Positions 14,407-22,174 of a stretch of 25,065 bases of DNA are shown here, piece by piece. Each line of letters opens with the position of its first letter. Positions within the stretch are counted from its first letter, which is position 1. Source of the stretch: Bacillota bacterium (GTDB lineage: Bacteria > Bacillota_I > Bacilli_A > RF39 > UBA660); contig JAEYYH010000043.1 of NCBI GenBank assembly GCA_023430885.1, forward strand, positions 1-25,065. Reading direction: 5' to 3'. The notes below the pieces were generated by a model, which did no database searches, was not told the DNA's origin, and saw nothing but the letters and a program-made list of their open reading frames with translations. The position numbers and the translations under genes are program-made.

Positions 14407-14426
14407 CGTGTATAAGGAGTAATAAT

Positions 14427-17400
14427 ATGAAAAAAGTATTAAACGTAGGTATAGATGTTGGATCTACTACAGTTAAAATAGTGGTAATGGATAATAAGAA
14501 TAATATTTTATATTCAGATTATCGTAGACATTATTCAGATACTAAAAAAGTAATAATTGATTTATTAAATGAAGTAATAACTAAGTTTGATAAATGTACT
14601 TTTAAATTAGTAGGTACAGGATCAGGATGTATAGCTCTGGCAGCATATTTGGATATTCCTTTTATTCAAGAAGTAATAGCTTGTAAGAATGCTGTAAAAA
14701 AATATGCTAGTACTACTGATGTAGCAATTGAACTTGGTGGTGAAGATGCAAAGATAATATACTTTGATCAAACTATTGAGCAAAGAATGAATGGCAGTTG
14801 TGCTGGTGGTACTGGAGCTTTTCTAGACCAAATGGCTATTCTTTTAAACACTGATACAGCTGGTTTAAACGAACTTGCAAAAAAGGGTACTAATATATAT
14901 CCTATAGCTTCAAGATGTGGTGTATTTGCTAAGACGGATATCCAACCACTTCTTAATGAAGGAGCACATAAAGAAGATATAGCTTTATCTATTATGCAAG
15001 CAGTAGTTAACCAAACTATTAGTGGTTTAGCATGTGGAAAACCGATAAAAGGTAATGTAATCTTCTTAGGGGGACCACTTAACTATTTACCTACTTTAAG
15101 GGAAAGATTTATTAAAACTTTAAATTTACAGGAACATGAAATTATTATTCCGAGTGACGCCCAGTTATTCGTATGTATGGGAGCAATATTAGATAAAGAA
15201 AAAAGTGAAACTTTTACAGTAAAACAAATAAAAGAATTAATATTGAAACTAAATAATTTCAAAGAAGAACAATCTAATTCTTTAGAGGCTTTATTTAAAG
15301 ATGAAAAAGATTATCAAAGATTTTTAGATAGGCATGGTAAAGATGCTGTTAAGAAAAGTGATATTAATAAATATAAAGGTGATGTTTTTGTAGGAATAGA
15401 TGCCGGATCTACAACAGCTAAAGTAGTAGCTATAGATAAAGATGGTAACCTTTTATATCAAAACTATAGATCAAATAAAGGGACACCAGTAGATACTATT
15501 AAAGACATGCTTTTAGATTTATATAAACAGCTCCCTAAGGAGACTGTTATTAGATCTTCAGGTTCTACTGGGTATGGTGAGCTGCTAATTAAAACAGCAT
15601 TTAATTTAGATATTAGTGAAATAGAAACAATGGCTCATTATGAAGCTGCTAATTACTTTTTACCAGGAGTAGAAAGTATTATTGATATTGGCGGTCAAGA
15701 TATGAAATATATTAAGATTAAAGATAATGCAGTAGATACTATAATGCTTAATGAAGCCTGCTCTTCAGGATGTGGTTCATTTATTGAAACACTTGCTAAG
15801 TCTCTTAATATTACAGTAGCAGAATTTGTTAAACTATCTATTGAATCTAAAAATCCAATTGATTTAGGTAGTAGATGTACAGTATTTATGAACTCTAAGA
15901 TTAAACAAACGCAAAAAGAAGGTAGACCGCTTGGGGATATTTTTGCAGGACTTTCTTATTCAGTTATTAGAAATGCTATTATGAAAGTAATGAAGATAAG
16001 AGATATTAATGCTCTTGGAGAAAAAATTGTTGTTCAAGGTGGAACATTCTTAAATGATGCTGTACTTAAAGCTTTTGAAATAATAACAGGTAAAGAAGTT
16101 GTAAGACCTGATATAGCTGGTTTAATGGGAGCTTATGGCGTTGCTTTGATAGCACTTGATAACTTTAATAAATATGATGATATGGATGTAAGAAGTAGTA
16201 TTCTTACAGCTGAAGAAATAGATAATCTTAAAATAAAAACAACACATACTAGATGTCAGCGTTGTGAAAATCACTGTGGTTTAACAATTAATACATTTAA
16301 TAAAAAGAGTTTTATATCAGGTAATAGATGTGAAAGAGGTAGTGGCAATAATGGAAGTAACAGTATGCTTCCAAATATGTTTCAGTATAAGTATGATCGC
16401 TTATTTAACTATAAACCTTTAGAAAATGCTAAAAGAGGTAAAATAGGAATACCTAGAGTACTTAACATGTATGAAAACTATCCATTCTGGTTTACTTTAT
16501 TTACTAAATTAGGTTTTGAAGTAGTTATTTCTGATCATTCAAATAGAAGAATATATGAAAAAGGTATAGAAAGTATGCCATCTGAATCTGTTTGCTATCC
16601 AGCTAAACTTGTTCATGGACATATAATTAATCTAATTGAAAAAGATGTTAAAACAATATTTTATCCATGTATAATGTATGAAACAAAAGAATTTGATTCA
16701 AGTGATAATCATTATAACTGTCCAATAGTAACATCTTATTCAGAAGCTATTAAACTTAATGTTGAAGCTTTAAAAGAAAATAACATTAAGTATATGAATC
16801 CTTTTCTTCCTTTTGAAACAAAAGGATTATATAAAAGGATAATGGAACTTGATGAATTTAAAGAATATAAATTTAAAAGTACTGAATTAAAAGAAGCTAT
16901 TGAAGCTGCTACTAAAGAGCAATTAAAATTTAAAGAAGATATAAGAAACAAGGGCGAAGAGTTTATAAAATATCTTGACAAACATAATGAAAAAGCTATT
17001 GTTTTAGCCGGCAGACCATATCACTTAGATAGAGAAGTAAATCATGGTATTGATACGATGATTAATTCTTTAGGAATAGCTGTTTTAACAGAAGATGCTA
17101 TTTGTCATTTAAGTAAAATTGATACTAAACTTAGAGTAGTAGATCAGTGGGCTTATCATTCAAGAGTTTATCATGCAGCTGATGTAGTATCTAGACATGA
17201 AAATATGGAACTAGTTGAACTTAATTCATTTGGGTGTGGTCTAGATGCCATTATAACTGATCAAACAGAGGAAATACTTAAGAAAAATGGTAAGTTATAT
17301 ACTACTATAAAGATAGATGAAATTAATAATTTAGGTGCTGCTAAAATAAGAATAAGATCTTTAATAGCATCAATGAATAAAAGAAGTAATAGTGTTGTGT

Positions 17401-18662
17401 ACAAGCCATATACATATACAAAGACTAACTTTACAAAAGAGATGAAAAAAGATCATACTATTTTATGTCCTGATATGACACCGTTTCATATGGGACTTTT
17501 AGCAAGTGCATTCTCATCTGATGGATATAATGTTGTATATCTAAATAAGACAACAGAAGACATGGTTGAAACAGGACTTAAGTATGTTAATAATGATGCT
17601 TGTTATCCTGCTATCATAGTTATTGGACAGTTGCTATCAGCTTTAAAAAGTGGTAAGTATGATTTAGATAATACAAGTGTTATTATATCTCAAACAGGTG
17701 GTGGCTGTAGGGCTACTAACTATATTGGTCTAATAAGAAAAGCGTTTAAAGATGCTGGTTTTGAAAAAGTACCAATCATATCATTTAATGTTAGTGGTTT
17801 AGAAAAAAATCAAGGATTTAAAATAACATTACCACTAGCTAACAAAATGATAATGGCGTGCATTTATGGTGATTTATTAATGAAATTACTTTATGCAACA
17901 AGACCATATGAAAAAGTAAAAGGAACAGCCGATAAAACATATAAAAAATATAATGATATATGTATGAAAGCAGTAGGCAGAGGTAGTTTTAAAGAATATA
18001 AAGAAATTCTTAATAATATAGTTGATGATTTTGAAAAAATTAAAGTTGTAAATAAAAAATTACCCAAAGTTGGCATAGTAGGTGAAATATTAATAAAGTA
18101 TCATAGTTTTGGTAATAATGAACTAGTTAAACAGCTTGAAAAAGAAGGTGTTGAAGTAGTAGTTCCAGAATTAATGGGATTTGTTAAATACTGCGCTTAC
18201 AACGCAATTATAAAAGAAAAGTTATTAAAAACTGGTAAAAAAAGTGCCATTTTAAACAATGAAGCCCTTAGAATAATTGGATTGTATGAAAAACCTCTTA
18301 GAAATAGACTAAGAAAAACTAAATATAGAAAACAAACAGATATAATAGGCTTATCTAATAATGTTGATGGTATATTATCAACTGGTAATCAAACTGGTGA
18401 AGGATGGTTTTTAACAGCAGAAATAGTTGAATTAATAAAAGAAGATATTAAAAATGTAGTATGTGTTCAACCATTCGCGTGCCTTCCTAATCACATAGTT
18501 GGAAAAGCAGTAATAAAGAAAATAAGAGCTATGTATCCTGACTCAAATATAATCGCAGTTGACTATGATCCAGGAGCAAGTCATACAAATCAAATAAATA
18601 GAATTAAACTTATGCTTACTGTAGCAAGAGAAAATATGGAAGAAACTAGCAAAATTAGCTAG
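14427..18662 (+). CDS. Fused activator/2-hydroxyacyl-CoA dehydratase-like reductase, candidate plasmalogen synthase
   Basis: The 1411-residue cytoplasmic protein joins two BadF/HgdC-type ATPase activator modules to dehydratase-like domains. Module 1 (about 5-255) has GIDVGSTTVK, GGEDAK and cluster cysteines C125 (GSCAGGTG) and C164 (SRCGVF). Module 2 (about 321-575) has GIDAGSTTAK, GGQDMK, C445 (EACSSGCGS) and C484 (SRCTVF). HgdC is a homodimer bridged by one [4Fe-4S] cluster with two Cys per subunit, so the fused pair could form that unit within one chain. A CxxCx3C motif (C610, C613, C617) and C635 lead into a DUF2229/HgdB-like region (about 670-1390) with further conserved-looking cysteines (C723, C748, C937, C1014, C1059, C1094, C1352). 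The family does ATP-driven low-potential electron transfer. Single-chain relatives of the Clostridium plsA/plsR pair make plasmalogens, as I recall, and the ACS/PlsC operon fits. Dehydratase activity is the alternative. Confidence 0.85.
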   Translation: MKKVLNVGIDVGSTTVKIVVMDNKNNILYSDYRRHYSDTKKVIIDLLNEVITKFDKCTFKLVGTGSGCIALAAYLDIPFIQEVIACKNAVKKYASTTDVAIELGGEDAKIIYFDQTIEQRMNGSCAGGTGAFLDQMAILLNTDTAGLNELAKKGTNIYPIASRCGVFAKTDIQPLLNEGAHKEDIALSIMQAVVNQTISGLACGKPIKGNVIFLGGPLNYLPTLRERFIKTLNLQEHEIIIPSDAQLFVCMGAILDKEKSETFTVKQIKELILKLNNFKEEQSNSLEALFKDEKDYQRFLDRHGKDAVKKSDINKYKGDVFVGIDAGSTTAKVVAIDKDGNLLYQNYRSNKGTPVDTIKDMLLDLYKQLPKETVIRSSGSTGYGELLIKTAFNLDISEIETMAHYEAANYFLPGVESIIDIGGQDMKYIKIKDNAVDTIMLNEACSSGCGSFIETLAKSLNITVAEFVKLSIESKNPIDLGSRCTVFMNSKIKQTQKEGRPLGDIFAGLSYSVIRNAIMKVMKIRDINALGEKIVVQGGTFLNDAVLKAFEIITGKEVVRPDIAGLMGAYGVALIALDNFNKYDDMDVRSSILTAEEIDNLKIKTTHTRCQRCENHCGLTINTFNKKSFISGNRCERGSGNNGSNSMLPNMFQYKYDRLFNYKPLENAKRGKIGIPRVLNMYENYPFWFTLFTKLGFEVVISDHSNRRIYEKGIESMPSESVCYPAKLVHGHIINLIEKDVKTIFYPCIMYETKEFDSSDNHYNCPIVTSYSEAIKLNVEALKENNIKYMNPFLPFETKGLYKRIMELDEFKEYKFKSTELKEAIEAATKEQLKFKEDIRNKGEEFIKYLDKHNEKAIVLAGRPYHLDREVNHGIDTMINSLGIAVLTEDAICHLSKIDTKLRVVDQWAYHSRVYHAADVVSRHENMELVELNSFGCGLDAIITDQTEEILKKNGKLYTTIKIDEINNLGAAKIRIRSLIASMNKRSNSVVYKPYTYTKTNFTKEMKKDHTILCPDMTPFHMGLLASAFSSDGYNVVYLNKTTEDMVETGLKYVNNDACYPAIIVIGQLLSALKSGKYDLDNTSVIISQTGGGCRATNYIGLIRKAFKDAGFEKVPIISFNVSGLEKNQGFKITLPLANKMIMACIYGDLLMKLLYATRPYEKVKGTADKTYKKYNDICMKAVGRGSFKEYKEILNNIVDDFEKIKVVNKKLPKVGIVGEILIKYHSFGNNELVKQLEKEGVEVVVPELMGFVKYCAYNAIIKEKLLKTGKKSAILNNEALRIIGLYEKPLRNRLRKTKYRKQTDIIGLSNNVDGILSTGNQTGEGWFLTAEIVELIKEDIKNVVCVQPFACLPNHIVGKAVIKKIRAMYPDSNIIAVDYDPGASHTNQINRIKLMLTVARENMEETSKIS

Positions 18663-18669
18663 TTTTTTT
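18643..18669 (+). terminator. Intrinsic terminator of the lipid operon
   Basis: Eight perfect pairs (AAACTAGC 18643-18650 with GCTAGTTT 18658-18665), a 7-base loop and seven T. The right arm contains the TAG stop of the 1411-aa gene. Confidence 0.85.
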
Positions 18670-18676
18670 CTTTTTA

Positions 18677-18685
18677 TGATAAAAT
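18677..18685 (+). promoter_or_regulatory. Extended -10 promoter of the two-component/lipid kinase operon
   Basis: TGATAAAAT (TAAAAT 18680-18685) follows the terminator T tract by 7 bases and precedes the ATG by 19 bases. There is no -35. The element is identical to that before the tRNA pair. Confidence 0.55.
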
Positions 18686-18704
18686 AGACTTAGGAAGTGA
18701 TACT

Positions 18705-19388
18705 ATGCCTAAAATACTAGTAGTTGATGATGATAGAGATATCGCAGAATTAATTAATGATACTTTAACAGATGAAGGTTATGAAGTAACTATGAAATTC
18801 AATGGAGAGGAAGCTTTAAAAGAAATTGAGGCTAACCCAAATTTTGATTTAATATTACTTGATGTAATGATGCCAGGAATGAGTGGAACAGAAGTTTGTA
18901 ATAAAGTAAGAGAAAAACAAAAATGTCCTATTATTTTTGTGAGCGCTAAAGCATCAACTTTAGATAAACTTCTTGGTTTTGAATTAGGTGCTGATGACTA
19001 CATAAGCAAACCTTTTGATGTATATGAATTAGTAGCAAGAGTTAAAGCTCATTTAAGAAGAGAAGATAGAGCAAAAATAATGATTGATGATAATCAAATA
19101 GAAATAGGTAATATTAAGATAAATAAAGAAAGTTATGATGTATATAAGGGTGATAAAAAAATCGATGTATCAACTAGAGAATTTGAAGTTCTTTATTATT
19201 TAATGAAAAATGCGGGAATAGTTTTAACAAAAGAACAAATATTTGATTCAGTATGGGGTAAAGACTATGGTGAAATAGGTACTGTTGCAGTCCATATAAA
19301 AAGTTTAAGGAAAAAGCTTGATAGTGATGAAGAATATATAAAAACGGTATGGGGCGTAGGTTATAAGTTTATAAAGGTGAAAGACTAA
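18705..19388 (+). CDS. OmpR-family DNA-binding response regulator
   Basis: The 227-residue regulator has a receiver domain (1-120) with the acidic pocket DDD (8-10), phosphoacceptor D53 in LILLDVMMPG, S80 at the switch position and K102 in SKPFD. The winged-helix DNA-binding domain (about 128-225) includes STREFEVLYYLMKN and the recognition region TVAVHIKSLRKKL, ending in VWGVGYKF. It is phosphorylated by the kinase encoded next, whose ATG shares a base with this gene's stop (TAATG). AGGAAGTGA sets the start. Targets are unknown; the position directly after the lipid operon and in the same transcript as a lipid kinase makes membrane-lipid genes plausible targets, which is inference. Confidence 0.95.
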   Translation: MPKILVVDDDRDIAELINDTLTDEGYEVTMKFNGEEALKEIEANPNFDLILLDVMMPGMSGTEVCNKVREKQKCPIIFVSAKASTLDKLLGFELGADDYISKPFDVYELVARVKAHLRREDRAKIMIDDNQIEIGNIKINKESYDVYKGDKKIDVSTREFEVLYYLMKNAGIVLTKEQIFDSVWGKDYGEIGTVAVHIKSLRKKLDSDEEYIKTVWGVGYKFIKVKD

Positions 19389-20665
19389 TGGAAAAAAATG
19401 CACTTAAATATAAAGCAATTAAAGTAATAGTACTTATATTTATACTTAACGTAATATCTATAACTATTTATTGTACATTTTTTCTAAATAAAAGTGTTTC
19501 TTTTGGTATTGAAACATTAAAGAATAATACTGATAAAGCTATAGAAGAAATCCAGTCTAATATGCAAAAAGATGGTGTATCAAAAAGCAGAATTGAATCT
19601 TTATCAGAGGATTATAATGTTGAAATATCTTTAAAGGATTTTGATGATAATATAGTATTTGATAATATAAAAAATCATAATTTTTATTATGATAATTCTA
19701 AAATTATAGAAGTAGATAATGTAAAATATATATTACAGGTTTCAAAAGAACTTGATGTTTCTGTATCAAGTATTATTACAAAACTGATGTATCTAGAATT
19801 AACTATTATATTAATAATATGTTCTATAACAATATACATAGTAAATAAAAAATTATTAAGACCAATAACTAATTTAAGTCAAGATATGAAATCTTATAAA
19901 TATGGTACTCTTCCTAAAAAAAGAGAGCAAAAAACTGCTGTAGATGAACTTCAAAATGATTTTATTGATCTTACTGAAGCCTTAGAAGCGGAAAAAGAAA
20001 AGAAGAGTCAAATTATAGCATCTATTTCACATGATATAAAAACCCCACTTACTACTATATTAGGTTATACAGCTAGATTAGAAAATGCTGAACTTACTGA
20101 TGCTGTTAAAGAAAAATATATTGCTAAAATAAATAATAAGGCAGTTGTTATAAAAGACCTTATAAATGATTTCGATGATTATTTAGGTAGTAATATAAAA
20201 GGTAATATTCATAAAGAAAGCATAACTACAAAAGAATTATTTAAAGATTTCAGAAATGATTATGAAGAAGAATTATTTGATAAAGGAATTAAACTAAAAT
20301 TATTAAATAATGCTAAAAGAGAAGAGTTAGTAATAGATATAAATAAAATTAAAAGAGTATTTAGTAATATTATTAATAACAGTATTCGTCATATTAAAGA
20401 TAATGGTGAAATAAGAATAACTTTAAACAAAAAAAGTGATTCTTATGAATTTATAATAAGTGATAATGGAGAAGGTGTTAAAGAGGAAGATATTAAAAAA
20501 ATATTTGATCCTTTATTTACAACTGATCCATCGCGTAAAATATCTGGTTTAGGTCTTTCAATATGCAGCCAGATAATTAAACTTCATGGTGGTAATATAT
20601 ATGCTAAGAATAACCTAAAGGGTGGCTTAAGTATTTATTTTACAATTAAAGATAGCAAAGAATAG
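19388..20665 (+). CDS. Membrane sensor histidine kinase
   Basis: This 425-residue kinase is the partner of the preceding regulator. The first membrane helix is at about 11-33. A small extracytoplasmic domain of about 100 residues follows (35-133). The second helix is at about 134-152, then a HAMP-like linker (LRPITNLSQDMKSY). The dimerisation/phosphoacceptor domain carries H215 in SISHDIKTPLTTILGY. The ATPase domain has the N box NIINNSIRH (from about 327), the G1 box DNGEGV (359-364), F box DPLFTTD and G2 box GLGLSI (387-392). All catalytic motifs are intact. The sensor domain is rich in charged residues and not recognisable; the signal is unknown. The start overlaps the regulator stop by one base, so the two are translationally coupled. 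Confidence 0.93.
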   Translation: MEKNALKYKAIKVIVLIFILNVISITIYCTFFLNKSVSFGIETLKNNTDKAIEEIQSNMQKDGVSKSRIESLSEDYNVEISLKDFDDNIVFDNIKNHNFYYDNSKIIEVDNVKYILQVSKELDVSVSSIITKLMYLELTIILIICSITIYIVNKKLLRPITNLSQDMKSYKYGTLPKKREQKTAVDELQNDFIDLTEALEAEKEKKSQIIASISHDIKTPLTTILGYTARLENAELTDAVKEKYIAKINNKAVVIKDLINDFDDYLGSNIKGNIHKESITTKELFKDFRNDYEEELFDKGIKLKLLNNAKREELVIDINKIKRVFSNIINNSIRHIKDNGEIRITLNKKSDSYEFIISDNGEGVKEEDIKKIFDPLFTTDPSRKISGLGLSICSQIIKLHGGNIYAKNNLKGGLSIYFTIKDSKE

Positions 20666-20674
20666 AGGAACATT

Positions 20675-21565
20675 ATGAAATATATATTTATAGTTAATCC
20701 AAAATCAGGAAAAGGCAAAGCTTTAGAAATATCTAGAAAAATAGATGAAGTATGTCAAAAAAGAAATATTGACTATGTTATTCGTTATACAGAAAGACCA
20801 AAAGATGCTACGATGATTGCACAGCAGTATAAACATGAGAAGAATGTTATTTATAGTGTTGGCGGAGATGGTACTTTAAATGAAGTAGTAGCGGGTATAT
20901 TAGACTCAAAGAATATGCTTGGAGTAATTCCAGGAGGCACAGGTAATGACTTTTATAAGATGCTTAAAAATTCAGGTGAGTTATATCAAGAATGTGATGT
21001 TGGTAAAGTTAATAATGATTATTTTATAAATACATTATCACTTGGAATAGACGCTGATATATGTGATAATCTTATTGTTATGCGAAGAAAGAATATACCT
21101 CCTAGTCAGGTATATAACGCAAGTATTATTTATACATTTACCAAGTTTAAACCAAAACAAATGACTATAGAGTTAAATGATGAAGTAATTGAAGAAAAAA
21201 TAACTTTACTTTCAGTATGTAATGGTACTACTTATGGTGGTGGTTTTAAAATAGCACCTAGTGCTAATATAGATGATGGTTATTTTGATGTTTATGTAGC
21301 AGTAAATGTACCTAAAATAAAAATACCGGGTTTAATGCTGAAATTAGTAAGAGGTACTCACGAACAATCAAGTTATGTTAGACATTATCGTACTAATAAA
21401 CTTAAAATAGCTTCTAAAGAAGTGTTAACAGCGGGTTTAGATGGTGAAATAATGGTTGATAAAGAATTCAATGTTAAATTACTTCCAAAAAAGATAACAA
21501 TATATCATGATGAAGAGTTTGTAAAAGAATGTTTAGAAAAACAGAAAGTATATAAAAAGAACTAA
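20675..21565 (+). CDS. Diacylglycerol kinase-like lipid kinase (YegS/DgkB/BmrU type)
   Basis: The 296-residue protein of the DAGK catalytic-domain family phosphorylates a lipid hydroxyl with ATP, usually recycling diacylglycerol to phosphatidic acid. The N-terminus has the nucleotide-site motif VNPKSGKGKA (7-16). GGDGTLNEV (63-71) is the signature ATP loop, and PGGTGNDF (86-93) follows. A C-terminal GLDGEIM supplies the expected catalytic/metal acidic residues. It has no membrane helix and is likely peripheral. It starts 9 bases after the histidine kinase with AGAGGA as ribosome binding site, so it belongs to the two-component operon. The product, phosphatidic acid, is also what the PlsC enzymes upstream would make. 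The exact lipid substrate cannot be told from sequence. Confidence 0.9.
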   Translation: MKYIFIVNPKSGKGKALEISRKIDEVCQKRNIDYVIRYTERPKDATMIAQQYKHEKNVIYSVGGDGTLNEVVAGILDSKNMLGVIPGGTGNDFYKMLKNSGELYQECDVGKVNNDYFINTLSLGIDADICDNLIVMRRKNIPPSQVYNASIIYTFTKFKPKQMTIELNDEVIEEKITLLSVCNGTTYGGGFKIAPSANIDDGYFDVYVAVNVPKIKIPGLMLKLVRGTHEQSSYVRHYRTNKLKIASKEVLTAGLDGEIMVDKEFNVKLLPKKITIYHDEEFVKECLEKQKVYKKN

Positions 21566-21575
21566 CTATAAGTTA

Positions 21576-21604
21576 TTGAAAAATAACAGGAAAACTAGTA
21601 TACT
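21576..21604 (+). promoter_or_regulatory. Sigma-A promoter of the pilin-like gene
   Basis: TTGAAA (21576-21581), a 17-base spacer and TATACT (21599-21604) lie 22 bases before the ATG at 21627. This placement rules out the in-frame ATG further upstream as the true start. Confidence 0.7.
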
Positions 21605-21626
21605 TATGTTAGATAGGGTGATAGTA

Positions 21627-22028
21627 ATGAAAAATAAAAGAGGTTTTACTCTAGCAGAGTTAATAGGTGTTATTGTAATCCTAGGAGTTTTAGCTCTAAT
21701 AGGAGTGCCACTTATGGGTAAATATATTGAGAACTCCAAAGTAGAAGCAGCTAAAAGAAGTGCTGAAGGAATAGTTAAAAGTGCACAGCAGTATTATACT
21801 GATGTTATGTCACAAGACGGAACTTTTACTTATACAACACTAGATATATTAACAAATGCTAAATTACTAGAACTTGAAGGTGATCTTCCAGATGGTGGTT
21901 ATGTTACTATTGATGAAGATAGTAATGTAGAAGTATTCTTAATAACAGGAAAATACTGTATAAGAGCTACGTCAGCTGACAGGATATCATCATTCACAAA
22001 GAACCTTGCTGATTGTGCAAGACCATAG
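21627..22028 (+). CDS. Type IV pilin-like protein with class III prepilin signal
   Basis: The 133-residue protein begins with a short basic leader MKNKRG, cut by a prepilin peptidase before F7. FTLAELIGVIVILGVLALIG follows, with the essential Glu at +5 (E11) and a 20-residue hydrophobic helix. The mature globular part (about 32-133) resembles small ComGC/PilE/GspG-type pilins and has two cysteines, C111 and C130, which could form the C-terminal disulfide loop common in pilins. An upstream ATG at 21576 is in frame but lies inside the promoter; AGGGTG sets 21627. No assembly ATPase, platform protein or peptidase is in the window, so the filament machinery must be elsewhere. It has its own promoter and terminator. 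Confidence 0.88.
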   Translation: MKNKRGFTLAELIGVIVILGVLALIGVPLMGKYIENSKVEAAKRSAEGIVKSAQQYYTDVMSQDGTFTYTTLDILTNAKLLELEGDLPDGGYVTIDEDSNVEVFLITGKYCIRATSADRISSFTKNLADCARP

Positions 22029-22063
22029 TAATGAAATATAAAAGCAATTAATTATAATTTAAG

Positions 22064-22092
22064 AATGGACATAAAAAATGATCCATTTTTTT
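22064..22092 (+). terminator. Intrinsic terminator of the pilin-like gene
   Basis: Six perfect pairs (AATGGA 22064-22069 with TCCATT 22082-22087), a 12-base loop and a T run to 22092. Confidence 0.65.
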
Positions 22093-22119
22093 AGGAAAAT
22101 AAATAAACTACAAGTTAAT

Positions 22120-22147
22120 TTGACAAATAAAAAAAACGTTGTATAAT
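22120..22147 (+). promoter_or_regulatory. Near-consensus sigma-A promoter of ACS4
   Basis: Perfect TTGACA (22120-22125) and TATAAT (22142-22147) hexamers with a 16-base spacer lie 27 bases before the start at 22175. It is the best promoter match in the window and suggests strong expression. Confidence 0.85.
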
Positions 22148-22174
22148 ACATTACATAAAAAGAGGGGGTTCCAT

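Noticed and set aside
21545..21575. Terminator between the lipid kinase gene and the pilin-like gene
   Set aside because: Only a 5-base TAACT/AGTTA pairing without a T tract is present, so read-through into the pilin gene is possible.
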